The position numbers and the translations under genes are program-made. Below are positions 1-9,204 of a DNA stretch of 40,241 bases, one piece after another (positions within the stretch are counted from its first letter, which is position 1; each line of letters begins with the position of its first letter). Source of the stretch: Octadecabacter sp. (GTDB lineage Bacteria > Pseudomonadota > Alphaproteobacteria > Rhodobacterales > Rhodobacteraceae); assembly GCA_018500065.2 (NCBI GenBank), contig JAHBAO020000108.1, forward strand, positions 1 through 40,241, given 5' to 3'. The notes under the pieces were generated by a model. It was not told the DNA's origin, did no database searches, and saw only the letters and a list, made by a program, of their open reading frames with translations.

Positions 1-1586
1 CGAAAGATCCGCCCGACGGTCAGGGTGCTGTCCCAACCATTTGTGCCAACGCGGGTCCATGACAGTCCAGCGGCCCCGCGCAGCCCCGTTTCAACGGCGT
101 CTTCACCTGCGAAACGCGACAGGGTGAGCAGGTTGGCTTGGTCAAACTCAGTCGCGGTGCTGTCTTCGTTGATGACCGTGTCGCCCTGCAGATCCGACCA
201 TGCCAGCTGGACCATTGGTTCCAAAACATGTGTGGCGCGGGCGGTTTGGCGGATCATCGGATAGCGCAATGTGGTTTGCGCATAGATGGTGCTGCGCATG
301 GTGTCGTCCACAAGGCTGTCATCACTGACGTTGTAGTAGTCGAAATCAAAGCCGAGCGTTCCATCCACTACAAGGCCGTATTGTGTGACATGATCGTTGC
401 GAAACGCGGTGCCAAAACCGATGCGTGCAACATCGCGGCCAACAATATCCGTGCTGTCTGCGCGGTAATGGCTTTGCAGATCGGATGTGAAACTCATCGT
501 GCCGCCCCAGCTTGGTGTCAACCGCCGCTCCCAGCTCATGTTTGCTAGGGGGGGGTACAGCGTGGTCGCGCGTTCACCAGAGTGCAAAAAGCCGGTAAAG
601 GTAAGAGAGGCCTCAGTCAGTTCACGGTCATGGACACGGACACGTGCTAGTGTGACTTCACTATCAAGAAGATATCTACTCGAGTAATCGTATTCCTGCA
701 AATATGTATCATCAGAGGTGTATTCGATGCCAAACCTTAAGGTGATGTCTTTACCAAGATCGAAAACGCCTCTCGCATTAACATAGGCGCGCGCACCTGA
801 GGAGTTGTCATCATTTGTCAAGGCTGCCTCAATGGTGATGTCGCCGCGCGCAAAGGCCTGACGATAGGCGGCTTCTAGTGTGACTGTCGATGTGGACAAA
901 AACGGTGTGAGAGTCAGGTCGCGATGATCACCAAGCGGGATGAAATACGGAATTTTAATTCCTGATCCCAAACTCGTTGATGACACTAATTCAGGGATGA
1001 GGAAGCCCGTGGCGCGTGTCAGCGTCGGGTCAGGCAGGCGCATCCGTGGGAGCCAGAAGATCGGCACACCAACGACCCGAAAAGATGCATCGTCAAAATA
1101 AAGCTGCCGTTCGTCTTGATCATGGATCACGCGGCGGGCGCGGATTTCCCACAGCGGAGTCTCGCCGTTTGCACAGATGTGACAGGACGCTGCCGCGACC
1201 CGATATAGCTGGGTATAACGCCCTTCGACACGGTCAATTTGCGACGCGGCGAACTGCAGTTGTTCATCCAGCACCAAACGCGCGCCGCGCAGGATGCCGT
1301 TTCTAAGCTGCGGATCCAGCGAGGCGCTGTCGCCGGTGAAAATCATGCCGTCTGACCCTGTGACAAACAGCGGGCCTTCGATTGTCAGCCTGTCCGTGGC
1401 TTGATCAAATGTGATGCGCTGCGCGGAAAGGCGCGTGCCATCAAAGAACACTTCGACATTGCCCTGCGCAATAAGCTGCTGGCTGCCTGCAGGTACAAAA
1501 ACGCTATCGGCAACGAGTGTGGCGGCCCCTTGGGCAGAGGCAAGCATGGGCATAAGGGCAAGAAATATGGTGAGTAAGAAACGCAT
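1..1586 (-). CDS. lptD: LPS-assembly protein LptD, N-terminal part (cut by window start)
   Basis: Outer-membrane beta-barrel that, with LptE, inserts lipopolysaccharide into the outer leaflet. About 528 codons are visible and open to the window edge; the C-terminal barrel end is missing. The product starts with a signal peptide (MRFLLTIFLALMPMLASA), followed by an OstA-like periplasmic domain (roughly residues 20-90, with AQGNVEVFFDG), then strand-rich barrel sequence containing the family-like stretches LEPMVQLAW and EFDQANLLTLSRF. The start ATG at 1586 shares one base with the lptG stop (TGATG), so it is translated as the last visible member of lptF-lptG-lptD. Co-transcription places LPS transport permease and outer-membrane acceptor together. 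Identification rests on domain layout, motifs and context. Confidence 0.9.
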   Translation of the reverse strand, partial: MRFLLTIFLALMPMLASAQGAATLVADSVFVPAGSQQLIAQGNVEVFFDGTRLSAQRITFDQATDRLTIEGPLFVTGSDGMIFTGDSASLDPQLRNGILRGARLVLDEQLQFAASQIDRVEGRYTQLYRVAAASCHICANGETPLWEIRARRVIHDQDERQLYFDDASFRVVGVPIFWLPRMRLPDPTLTRATGFLIPELVSSTSLGSGIKIPYFIPLGDHRDLTLTPFLSTSTVTLEAAYRQAFARGDITIEAALTNDDNSSGARAYVNARGVFDLGKDITLRFGIEYTSDDTYLQEYDYSSRYLLDSEVTLARVRVHDRELTEASLTFTGFLHSGERATTLYPPLANMSWERRLTPSWGGTMSFTSDLQSHYRADSTDIVGRDVARIGFGTAFRNDHVTQYGLVVDGTLGFDFDYYNVSDDSLVDDTMRSTIYAQTTLRYPMIRQTARATHVLEPMVQLAWSDLQGDTVINEDSTATEFDQANLLTLSRFAGEDAVETGLRGAAGLSWTRVGTNGWDSTLTVGRIF

Positions 1587-2680
1587 CAGCCGTCCTCAAG
1601 GTGTAACAAAAGGCCAAGGGACGCTGCGATGGCGGCAATTGGCGGGGCCCATGCCGCAAGTACTACGGGAATCTGCCCGTTTTCACCCAAGATTTGCGTG
1701 AAATTGCGCAGGAAGAAAAGTGCGAAACAGATCAGGATTGCCACAAGGACCATCACACCCGTCTTGCCGCCGCGTTGATGGCGCATTGTGAAGCCCGCGC
1801 CGATCAGAACCATTGCCACTAAGAATGCCGGAAGCGCGAGTTCCATTTGCAACCAGACTTGGTGACGCGTAGCTGAAAAGCCCGCAACTTCAAGGCGATC
1901 AATAAACGCAGGGAGATCCCAGATTGGGATGGAAGACGGTACACCGAAACTGTCGCGGATCTCATCCGCGGTGAGAGTCGAGGGAATACGCAGTGTGGCG
2001 TGGATTGTCGCCCATTGTTCTGCAACACGGTTGTCGTCCAATGTCCAGACTTTCGCGTCCGTCAATTCCCAGGCATCGCTCAACAGCGTGGCAGAGGCGG
2101 CCTCAATGCGCCGTGTTGGGCCACTTTCCGGGACAAATGTGATGAAGGTGACGTTTCGCAGTTCTGTTCCATCTAGGTTTGTGCCCGCGGCGCGGATCAC
2201 GGTTTGGGTTGTGTCGCTGCCTTGGCGCAACCAAAGCCCGTTTGCAGAAATAGACAAGACAGACGATGCACCTGAACGCAGGGCGGTTTCACGGGATTCG
2301 AACTCTTTTGAGGTCGCGGCGACGATCGGGTTAAACACGCCAATGGTGATCGCGCCAATGATGACCGTCACAAAGAGTGGGGCGAGGAGTGCACGAAGCG
2401 CAGATCGACCAGCCGCGCGGGTCACCACCAATTCAGATGATCGTGACAAGCCAAGGAACATCGCCAGCGTTGCCAACGCGGTGATCAGCGGCAGGATGCC
2501 ATAAAGGCCGCTAGGAAGGTTCAGCAAGCTTAGCTGAAGCAAGTCCCAAAAGCCCGCAGTTCCGCCAAAACGCCGCAACTGTTCTACCAGATCAATCAGC
2601 ACCATTAGAATGAAGAACGACCCGAACGTGGCCGCATAGGTCCATGCAAAGCGGCGGGCGAAATAGCGGTGCAGAATCAT
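1586..2680 (-). CDS. lptG: LPS export ABC transporter permease LptG
   Basis: Inner-membrane permease of the LptB2FG transporter that extracts LPS from the inner membrane and feeds it to LptC/LptA. It is 364 residues, normal for the family, beginning MILHRYFARRFAWTY, the usual LptG start. Hydrophobic segments lie near residues 15-35, 60-85 and 100-120, a periplasmic beta-jellyroll domain occupies the middle, and three membrane segments close the protein (about 275-360). The start at 2680 overlaps the lptF stop by 4 bases (ATGA), which fixes it over the longer in-frame opening upstream; the stop overlaps the lptD start. Translational coupling with both neighbours is likely. Confidence 0.93.
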   Translation of the reverse strand: MILHRYFARRFAWTYAATFGSFFILMVLIDLVEQLRRFGGTAGFWDLLQLSLLNLPSGLYGILPLITALATLAMFLGLSRSSELVVTRAAGRSALRALLAPLFVTVIIGAITIGVFNPIVAATSKEFESRETALRSGASSVLSISANGLWLRQGSDTTQTVIRAAGTNLDGTELRNVTFITFVPESGPTRRIEAASATLLSDAWELTDAKVWTLDDNRVAEQWATIHATLRIPSTLTADEIRDSFGVPSSIPIWDLPAFIDRLEVAGFSATRHQVWLQMELALPAFLVAMVLIGAGFTMRHQRGGKTGVMVLVAILICFALFFLRNFTQILGENGQIPVVLAAWAPPIAAIAASLGLLLHLEDG

Positions 2681-3816
2681 GGGGTTACCCCGCTGGCCAG
2701 TGCTTTGGGACGACGTTTGAAGAAATAGGGACGCGATGAAATGTAAAGTAGCGCCAAGGATATGACAGTCCCGCCAATCCCTGCGAGGTAAACGAACGGC
2801 CACAAGGCCTCAGAACCGCGCGCGATGTTGGTGCCGGTGCTTTCTAGCACTTTCAACAAGATCACCAGACCAACGGCGAAAACGATATAGCGCCAAAGCC
2901 CAAAGCGGCTGAACCCACCGACAATCAGTGCCGAGAACCCAAGGAGCCCCGCGACAAACCCGAGGGCTGCTTGCGCAATGCGGTCGTGGCCACGGATTTT
3001 CAGGCTGAGCGCGGATTGCCGCGTGGACGCCAAAATTTCGGGGGTCGGGTTCAGCAGGGCCCAAGTCGACAGGCCATTTACCGTCGTAGATCGCGCGGTG
3101 ACTTCACCGATTAACCCGCCAACATCATAGGCAAAGTCATCGAAGTCCGTGGTGAGCAAGCGATTGGTCTCAAGGTTCAACGATTGCGTAAGGCCGTCAA
3201 CCATCACCAATTGCGGGCCGTTGTCTGTGCGCACAAGATAAGCACGCGAGGCAGTGTAGGTTGTGCGTTGGGTCGCAGAGGAGGCTTCTGAAATGAAGAC
3301 ATCCGACATTTCACCGTTCGGGGATACTTCGCCAATGTAGAACGTTACATCCGGATTGGGCGTCAGGAATTCGCCGGGGGTAAAAAGGCGCGCGGTCATG
3401 TTTTGTGAAATCTCGGATTGGCGCAGGATCAGGCGTTCTGTGGACAAGGGTACAAGCACGTGTGTGAGGATCGACATCAACACAGCAACGATCAGACCGA
3501 AGTACACAACGGGGCGTGCAAGGCGGAAGGGGGAATATCCGGTTGCCTGAACGACTGTAAGCTCTGATTCCGAGGACATCCGATTGGTGACGTAAACGGC
3601 CGCCACAAACGCAGAGAGCGGCAAAACGATGCGAATGATGCCGGGAAGGGACAGCGATGTGAGTTCTAAAAACACCCATGCGGACTGACCATCTGCGATC
3701 AGGCGGTCAAACAGGCTTACGGCGCGATTGATCCAGTAGATCAACACAAGGATAAGCGAAAAGAAGCCAAACAAGACAAGGAGTTGCGACAGCATATAGC
3801 GGTCAAATCTCCCCAC
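2677..3816 (-). CDS. lptF: LPS export ABC transporter permease LptF
   Basis: Partner permease of LptG in the LptB2FG inner-membrane complex. It is 379 residues from the GTG at 3816 (VGRFDRYMLSQLLVLFGFFS), chosen because a purine-rich ribosome site (AAGGGGGG) lies about 8 bases upstream and the family starts with an RFDRY-like stretch. An ATG further upstream at 3885 would add sequence that does not resemble the family. Six hydrophobic segments flank a central periplasmic domain, as in YjgP/YjgQ proteins. It is the first gene of the lptF-lptG-lptD run and is divergent from pepA; the shared intergenic region is about 144 bases and must hold both promoters. Confidence 0.93.
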   Translation of the reverse strand: MGRFDRYMLSQLLVLFGFFSLILVLIYWINRAVSLFDRLIADGQSAWVFLELTSLSLPGIIRIVLPLSAFVAAVYVTNRMSSESELTVVQATGYSPFRLARPVVYFGLIVAVLMSILTHVLVPLSTERLILRQSEISQNMTARLFTPGEFLTPNPDVTFYIGEVSPNGEMSDVFISEASSATQRTTYTASRAYLVRTDNGPQLVMVDGLTQSLNLETNRLLTTDFDDFAYDVGGLIGEVTARSTTVNGLSTWALLNPTPEILASTRQSALSLKIRGHDRIAQAALGFVAGLLGFSALIVGGFSRFGLWRYIVFAVGLVILLKVLESTGTNIARGSEALWPFVYLAGIGGTVISLALLYISSRPYFFKRRPKALASGVTP

Positions 3817-3960
3817 AGCTTGTGCCCCCCTTAATTGACATACCGAACGTGACAACTTGCTACCCCATTTGGCGGGCAGACCCAAGTGCTGTCTGGCCTT
3901 TGCCTAAGGCGCAAGCTACCAATTGCCCAAAGACGAAATTCACAACCCAACAGGTGTTCC

Positions 3961-5430
3961 ATGACTGACCTTCCCAAGCTGACAATTTCCGAAACAAACC
4001 TGACCGAACTGGCCACGCGCGAAGGCGCGATTGCTGTGTTTGTCACGCCAGATAACGCCCTGGATCAGGGCGCGCGCAAAGTGAACGGATTGAGCAAAAA
4101 GGGGATCATGCGGGCCGTGCACAATGCGCAGTTTGCCAAGGCCAAAGTTGGGGAGGCGGTCGAACTGTCTTATCCAATCGGTCTGGCTGCGCGCAAAGTG
4201 ATCGTCGTGAAGCTGCCACGTCGTCCATCTGTTGAAGAAGCCCGTAAGGCTGGGGCATCTATCGCCAAGGCCCGTGGTGACGCTGATGTGTTGATCTTGG
4301 GCGGCAATATCGGGCGCATGGAACAGGTCGCACTGGGGTGCGCGCTGCGGGGCTATACGTTCACACCGCATAAAACCGGCGATCAAGACGCGCTGGGCAA
4401 CATCGATCTTATGGTGAACGCACCTGCTGATTTTCAGGCGGCGGCTGATGCGGAAATGGCCGTGGCAGAAGGCGTTGTTTTCACACGTGATTTGACGAAC
4501 GAGCCGGCCAACGTTCTCACCACCACGGAATTTGCAGACCGCTTGGTTGAGCTTGAAAAGCTTGGCATGACGGTCGAGGTTCTGGAAGAAGATGCGCTTG
4601 AAAAGCTTGGCATGGGATCGCTTCTTAGCGTTGGACATGGCTCTGCCAGCCCGTCCAAGGTTGTGGTGATGCAGTGGAATGGCGGCGGTGATGAAGCGCC
4701 ATTTGCGCTGGTCGGGAAGGGCGTCGTGTTTGATACGGGCGGTATTTCCCTGAAGCCGGCGGCGGGCATGGAAGATATGACGATGGATATGGGCGGCGCG
4801 GGCGTTGTGTCAGGCGTGATGAAGACGTTGGCGCTGCGCAAGGCGAAGGCCAATGTTGTTGGGCTTGTGGGCCTTGTTGAAAACATGCCGTCTGATCGCG
4901 CGACGCGCCCCGGCGATGTGGTGACATCCATGAAAGGCGACACAATTGAAGTGATCAACACGGATGCCGAAGGGCGTTTGGTTCTGGCCGATGTGATCTG
5001 GTACGCGCAAGAACGGTTCGCGCCGACGGGCATCATCAACCTCGCCACGTTGACGGGGGCTGTGATCATCGCGCTGGGCCATGAAAATGCAGGCGTATTT
5101 TCCAATAACGACGAGCTGACGAAAGGCTTCATGAAAGCGGCCTACGCCGAGGGCGAGGGCGCGTGGCGTTTGCCAATGTCAGCCGCCTATGATGCCAAGC
5201 TGAAGTCGCGGATTGCCGATATGAAAAACGTTGGCGGGCGCGATGCGGGGTCGATCACGGCGGCGCAATTCATCCGCCGGTTCGTCAAGGAAGACATGCC
5301 TTGGATCCATCTGGATATCGCGGGCGTGGCGTCGGTCAAGGCAGAAACCGCGCTGGCACCCGCGGGCGCGACAGGTTGGGGTGTCATGGCAATTAACCGC
5401 TTTATCGCAAATGGTTACGAGACGGAGTGA
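3961..5430 (+). CDS. pepA: Leucyl aminopeptidase (peptidase M17)
   Basis: Cytosolic two-metal aminopeptidase releasing N-terminal residues from peptides; some homologues also bind DNA. It has 489 residues, with an N-terminal macro-like domain and a C-terminal catalytic domain carrying the M17 signature NTDAEGRL at 333-340. Likely metal ligands visible are Lys253 and Asp258 (VGKGVVFDTGG), Asp276, Asp335 and Glu337. The start at 3961 (MTDLPKLTIS) is preferred over an upstream in-frame ATG because AGGTG precedes it at normal distance and the extra upstream residues look non-coding. It is followed six bases later by holC, a pairing common in proteobacteria. Confidence 0.95.
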   Translation: MTDLPKLTISETNLTELATREGAIAVFVTPDNALDQGARKVNGLSKKGIMRAVHNAQFAKAKVGEAVELSYPIGLAARKVIVVKLPRRPSVEEARKAGASIAKARGDADVLILGGNIGRMEQVALGCALRGYTFTPHKTGDQDALGNIDLMVNAPADFQAAADAEMAVAEGVVFTRDLTNEPANVLTTTEFADRLVELEKLGMTVEVLEEDALEKLGMGSLLSVGHGSASPSKVVVMQWNGGGDEAPFALVGKGVVFDTGGISLKPAAGMEDMTMDMGGAGVVSGVMKTLALRKAKANVVGLVGLVENMPSDRATRPGDVVTSMKGDTIEVINTDAEGRLVLADVIWYAQERFAPTGIINLATLTGAVIIALGHENAGVFSNNDELTKGFMKAAYAEGEGAWRLPMSAAYDAKLKSRIADMKNVGGRDAGSITAAQFIRRFVKEDMPWIHLDIAGVASVKAETALAPAGATGWGVMAINRFIANGYETE

Positions 5431-5436
5431 ATGTAA

Positions 5437-5895
5437 GTGGGTGCTGCATACTTCTATCACCTGACAAGTGCATCGTTGGAACAGACGCTCCCGATGTTGC
5501 TTGAGAAATCCCGCGGTGCGGGGTGGGTGGTAGAGGTGCGCGGTGTTGATCGCGCTGCGATGGAGCGCCTTGATCAAGCGCTCTGGGGCGGACCACCGGA
5601 GGCGTTTTTGGCGCACGGCTTGGCGGGTGGGGACCAAGACGCGGATCAGCCCATTTTGCTAACTTCGGGTGAGAGCGCTGCGAACGCGCCAAGCTGTTTG
5701 ATGTCGGTTCATGGCGCTGACATCAGCGCCGATGAAGTAAACGCGGCTGAGCGGGTTTGTGTGCTGTTTGACGGCCATGACGGGGACGCCTTGGCCAAGG
5801 CGCGCACCCAGTGGAAAACCCTGACGGATGCCGGGTGTTCGGCACAATATTGGTCGCAGGATTCGGGCCGTTGGGAAAAGAAGGCCGAGAAGTAG
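5437..5895 (+). CDS. holC: DNA polymerase III chi subunit
   Basis: Small clamp-loader accessory subunit that links the replicase to single-strand binding protein. 152 residues from a GTG start, with GGAG about 9 bases upstream. The family hallmark is an early aromatic-rich start (AAYFYHL) followed by the lock-on segment LEKSRGAGWVVEV and the tryptophan pair region around ALWGG. It is six bases downstream of pepA and almost certainly co-transcribed with it. An ATG at 5431 is immediately followed by TAA and cannot be the start. Two tandem hairpins follow the stop. Confidence 0.9.
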   Translation: MGAAYFYHLTSASLEQTLPMLLEKSRGAGWVVEVRGVDRAAMERLDQALWGGPPEAFLAHGLAGGDQDADQPILLTSGESAANAPSCLMSVHGADISADEVNAAERVCVLFDGHDGDALAKARTQWKTLTDAGCSAQYWSQDSGRWEKKAEK

Positions 5896-5897
5896 CC

Positions 5898-5946
5898 AAA
5901 TCCTTTGAAAGGATTTGAACAAAGTCATTTGAAGACTTTGGCTTTT
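5898..5946. terminator. Tandem hairpins between convergent genes
   Basis: Two adjacent perfect inverted repeats fill the gap between holC and the convergent protease gene. The first pairs AAATCCTT (5898-5905) with AAGGATTT (5909-5916); the second pairs CAAAGTC (5920-5926) with GACTTTG (5934-5940) and is followed by GCTTTT. Probably a terminator region usable from both sides. A similar two-hairpin layout occurs after the kinase gene at 16366. Confidence 0.6.
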
Positions 5947-6517
5947 AGCGGTTCAGTATCAACACATCGCGGCGGATTTCGATACTTTCGAACCGGCTGA
6001 GGTAAGACATGCCGAGCAATGATCCTTCCATGTCACCGGAATTCACGCTGGCGCGCACTCGGGTGTCGCGCATGTCGCCCAGATCAACCGTATCCAAGCG
6101 CACAGGCGCGGTCGCGACCTCGCCGTTGGCGGTGAAGGCTGTGCCGATGAAGGCAAGGGAGTCTGGATCCAGCCCGACACGGGCTGCGTCTTCTTGGGTG
6201 AGGACCACTTGGCTTGCACCCGTGTCGATCAGGAAATCAACGGGAACGCCGTTGATCCGCAGGGTCAGTCTGAAGTGATTGTCACGGCCTTTGGGAACCT
6301 CAATGCGACTGCCGATGAAGGTCGGGTCGCGTTGAACGAAGGTGCTTGAAGCCGTGTCCAACTGGCTGGAAAACATGAACATGCCGCCAAAAATGGCAAT
6401 CCATATCAAAGCGTTACGCAGTTGTGTGCTGTTGTTTAGGATAGATCCCAACAAAGACAGCCCAAGAATGATGAGGAATGCGAGCGCGATAAGTTGTCCT
6501 GCGTCCAGCCCAAACAT
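5945..6517 (-). CDS. Retropepsin-like aspartic protease, TIGR02281 type
   Basis: 190 residues: two N-terminal hydrophobic segments (about 10-28 and 35-52) followed by a single retropepsin-like domain with the catalytic motif IDTGAS (around residue 100) and a second hydrophobic/glycine segment LLGMSYLSRFE that fits the flap or psi-loop region. A one-lobed protease of this kind must dimerise to be active, and the topology puts it at the inner membrane with the protease domain probably in the periplasm. The substrate is unknown. It starts six bases after the stop of the MarC-family gene upstream, so the two are likely co-transcribed. Confidence 0.82.
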   Translation of the reverse strand: MFGLDAGQLIALAFLIILGLSLLGSILNNSTQLRNALIWIAIFGGMFMFSSQLDTASSTFVQRDPTFIGSRIEVPKGRDNHFRLTLRINGVPVDFLIDTGASQVVLTQEDAARVGLDPDSLAFIGTAFTANGEVATAPVRLDTVDLGDMRDTRVRASVNSGDMEGSLLGMSYLSRFESIEIRRDVLILNR

Positions 6518-6523
6518 ACGCGC

Positions 6524-7150
6524 CTAGCTACCCAGTCCGAAAGAGCGCAGCCCGTCGAGGACGAATTGCACCGAAAGCGCGGCGAGCAGCATTCCCAAAA
6601 GACGTGTCACAACAGTAATACCCGTCTTTCCAAGCAGGCGTTCGATCGCGGAAGAACCGAGGAACAGCACAAAAACAATGGCGAGAACGGCCAGTAGAAC
6701 GCCCATGACAGCGAAAAACCCAACGGTGCCGCTGGTTTGGCCAACGAGCAAGATAATTGTTGCGATTGCACCGGGCCCAGCGATGAGCGGAATGGCGAGG
6801 GGGAAGACGGATGGGTCGTCATCGTGGTTTTCGTCTTCTTCTTCAGCGGTATCTTCGCGGCGCTTTTGGCGGCGTTCAAACAACATATCGAGGGCAGTAA
6901 GGAAAAGCAGGATACCGCCCGCAATGCGGAATGCGGGCATGGAAATTCCGGCGAAGGTTAAAATGCCGGTTCCAAACAGCGCGAACAGCAACAGAATGCC
7001 GATCGAGACCGCGCAGGATCGGATTGCGATTGCGCGGCGTTTTTGGTGCGACATGCCCGCGGTGAGGGCGACAAAAAGTGGCGCAAGACCGATGGGGTCG
7101 ATGACCACAAAGAGCGCGACAAAGGCGGTTATGAGGAAGTTGGGATCCAT
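6524..7150 (-). CDS. MarC family integral membrane protein
   Basis: 208 residues with six predicted membrane segments and the MarC-family pattern: an N-terminal ALFVVIDPIGLAPLFVALT, a central PLAIPLIAGPGAIAT and a C-terminal TRLLGMLLAALSVQFVLDGL. A charged, acidic cytoplasmic loop (RRQKRREDTAEEEDENHDDD region, about residues 93-113) separates the two halves. The family is widespread but its substrate is not established; the old link to multiple antibiotic resistance is not supported for the family in general. It lies directly upstream of the retropepsin-like gene on the same strand. Confidence 0.88.
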   Translation of the reverse strand: MDPNFLITAFVALFVVIDPIGLAPLFVALTAGMSHQKRRAIAIRSCAVSIGILLLFALFGTGILTFAGISMPAFRIAGGILLFLTALDMLFERRQKRREDTAEEEDENHDDDPSVFPLAIPLIAGPGAIATIILLVGQTSGTVGFFAVMGVLLAVLAIVFVLFLGSSAIERLLGKTGITVVTRLLGMLLAALSVQFVLDGLRSFGLGS

Positions 7151-7186
7151 GTTGGTGATCCTTTACGGGCGATGCGTCCTGCGCAA

Positions 7187-7215
7187 GGGGCGGAGCCTCC
7201 GGCGGGGATATTTTT
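7187..7215 (+). repeat. GC-rich hairpin plus ATATTTTT element
   Basis: The 91-base gap between marC-like and ABC-F genes carries GGGGCGGAGCCTCCGGCGGG followed by ATATTTTT. CGGA (7191-7194) pairs with TCCG (7198-7201). From memory, near-identical strings recur between genes in many Rhodobacteraceae genomes; only one copy is present here. The T-run reads on the + strand, opposite to both flanking genes, so a simple terminator role for them is doubtful. Confidence 0.5.
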
Positions 7216-7241
7216 GAAACAAAGGCAAGGTGAAGAAACGG

Positions 7242-9098
7242 TTAGGATTTCTCGGCGGCGTCGAGTTTCTCCAAAGCCAACATCCAAAGGCTTTCGGCCT
7301 TTTTTAGAGCCTCACGGACTTCCGCGTATTTGCGGTTCCATGTTTCCAACTCACCTTTGCGTCCGTCCTCGTAAAGAACCGGATCGGCCAGCTTCTTGGA
7401 TAGCTTGTCGGCCATGTCGTTGATTTTATTGACGCGATCTTCGCATTTGCGCACTTCGGCTTTCATAGCAAGCAGCTGGTCGCGCGAGGCTTTCGGCTTG
7501 GCTGGCTTCTTAGGCTTTTCTTTGTCGGCCTTGCGGGTGTCGGGCGTGAGCAGCATTTTGCGGTAGGCCTGAAGGTCGTCGTCGTAGGTCGCGACGCGGC
7601 CGTCTTTAACCAGCCAAAGGCGATCGGCGACCATCGACAAAAGGTGCATGTCGTGGCTGACGAGGATCACAGCGCCCGTATAGGCGGTGAGGGCTTCGAC
7701 GAGCGCTTCGCGCGATTCGATGTCGAGGTGGTTGGTCGGCTCATCAAGGATAAGCAGGTGCGGCGCATCGAGCGTTGCCAGCAACAGCGACAGACGGGCC
7801 TTTTGGCCACCTGACAAACGGCCTACTTCGGTTTCGGCTTGGTCTGCGCCAAGGCCAAATCCAGCCAAACGCGCGCGCAGTTTTGCACCGCCTTCTTTGC
7901 CGCGTTCACGGAAGAGGTGATCAAGTGGGGTTTCATCGACGTAGAGTTCGTCCACCTGATGTTGCGCAAAGAAACCGATGCGCAGCTTGTTGGAAGAGGC
8001 AAACTTGCCGCCCATTTTTTCAAGGCGACCGGAAAGCAATTTGGACAGTGTCGATTTGCCTTCCCCGTTGCGGCCCAGCAGTGCGATGCGATCATCTTGG
8101 TCAATGCGCAGGTCGAGTTTATCCAGAACGATTGTTTCGCCGTAGCCGACGGATACGCCCTCGGTTGCGATGATCGGCGGCGAGAGTTCCTCGGGTTTGG
8201 GGAACGTGAAAACCGTGCGGGCCGCGTCTTCTGGTGCACGAATTGTTTCCATTTTTTCAAGGGCTTTGACGCGGGATTGCGCTTGCTTTGCCTTGGAAGC
8301 CTTGGCTTTGAAGCGATCGACAAAGGCCTGCAAGTGGGCGCGCTTGGCGTCCTGTTTCTTGGCGGCAGAAGCCAACAATGCACGTTTTTCAGCGCGTTGT
8401 TTTACGAACATGTCGTAGTTGCCGGTGTAATAGATCAGGCCTTTGTCTTCGAGGTGCAGTATGCCACCCACCGAGCGGTTCAGCAATTCGCGGTCGTGGG
8501 ACACGATCAGCACGGTGTGCGGATATTTGACAAGATACGCCTCAAGCCAAAGGGCGCCTTCAAGGTCGAGGTAGTTGGTCGGTTCATCCAGCAGCAGCAG
8601 GTCCGGCTCTGAGAACAGCACAGCGGCGAGGGCCACGCGCATACGCCAGCCACCTGAGAAGGCAGAGCACGGCTGAAGCTGTTCAGACGCCGTGAAGCCC
8701 AGACCTTTGAGGATGGAAGACGCGCGGGCTTCGGCGGACCATGCGTCAATATCTGTCAGGCGGTTTTGAATGTCTGCGATGCGGTTCGGATCGGTGGCGG
8801 TTTCCGCTTCGGCAAGCAGGTTCACGCGCTCAACATCTGCGGCAAGCACTGTGTTGATCAAGGACACTTCGTTGCCAGGTACTTCCTGAGACACGCCACC
8901 GATTTTCCAATCCTTCGGTATATCGATTTCGCCGGTATCCAGAACCATTTCGCCCCGAATGATGCGAAACAGCGTCGTCTTGCCCGTACCGTTGCGTCCC
9001 ACAAGGCCAACCTTGTGGCCTGCAGGAATGGTGACGGATGTGTTTTCCAGCAAAGTACGGCCGGCAACGGAGTATGTGATTTCTTTAATGCGTAACAT
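7242..9098 (-). CDS. ABC-F family ATPase (translation factor type)
   Basis: 618 residues with two ABC domains and no membrane segments. Walker A motifs are GRNGTGKT (about 34-41) and GRNGEGKST (342-350); signatures are FSGGWRMR (147-154) and LSGGQKAR (428-435); both Walker B regions read LLDEPTN or ILDEPTN. The linker between domains (about 215-300) is long, charged and alpha-helical, as needed for an ABC-F protein reaching the ribosomal P-site tRNA, and a C-terminal coiled coil (about 555-618) resembles YheS/Uup-type members. The cellular role is probably ribosome-associated, not transport; the exact subfamily cannot be fixed by eye. Divergent from ndk, 106 bases away. Confidence 0.9.
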   Translation of the reverse strand: MLRIKEITYSVAGRTLLENTSVTIPAGHKVGLVGRNGTGKTTLFRIIRGEMVLDTGEIDIPKDWKIGGVSQEVPGNEVSLINTVLAADVERVNLLAEAETATDPNRIADIQNRLTDIDAWSAEARASSILKGLGFTASEQLQPCSAFSGGWRMRVALAAVLFSEPDLLLLDEPTNYLDLEGALWLEAYLVKYPHTVLIVSHDRELLNRSVGGILHLEDKGLIYYTGNYDMFVKQRAEKRALLASAAKKQDAKRAHLQAFVDRFKAKASKAKQAQSRVKALEKMETIRAPEDAARTVFTFPKPEELSPPIIATEGVSVGYGETIVLDKLDLRIDQDDRIALLGRNGEGKSTLSKLLSGRLEKMGGKFASSNKLRIGFFAQHQVDELYVDETPLDHLFRERGKEGGAKLRARLAGFGLGADQAETEVGRLSGGQKARLSLLLATLDAPHLLILDEPTNHLDIESREALVEALTAYTGAVILVSHDMHLLSMVADRLWLVKDGRVATYDDDLQAYRKMLLTPDTRKADKEKPKKPAKPKASRDQLLAMKAEVRKCEDRVNKINDMADKLSKKLADPVLYEDGRKGELETWNRKYAEVREALKKAESLWMLALEKLDAAEKS

Positions 9099-9204
9099 GA
9101 GGGGGCAGTGCCACGGGTGGCGGGGGGCGTCAATCAGGTGTTTTCAAGTGCGATAACCCGTGCTAGCACGCGGCCAATTCATTCAACCCACATGAGGTCC
9201 TCAA

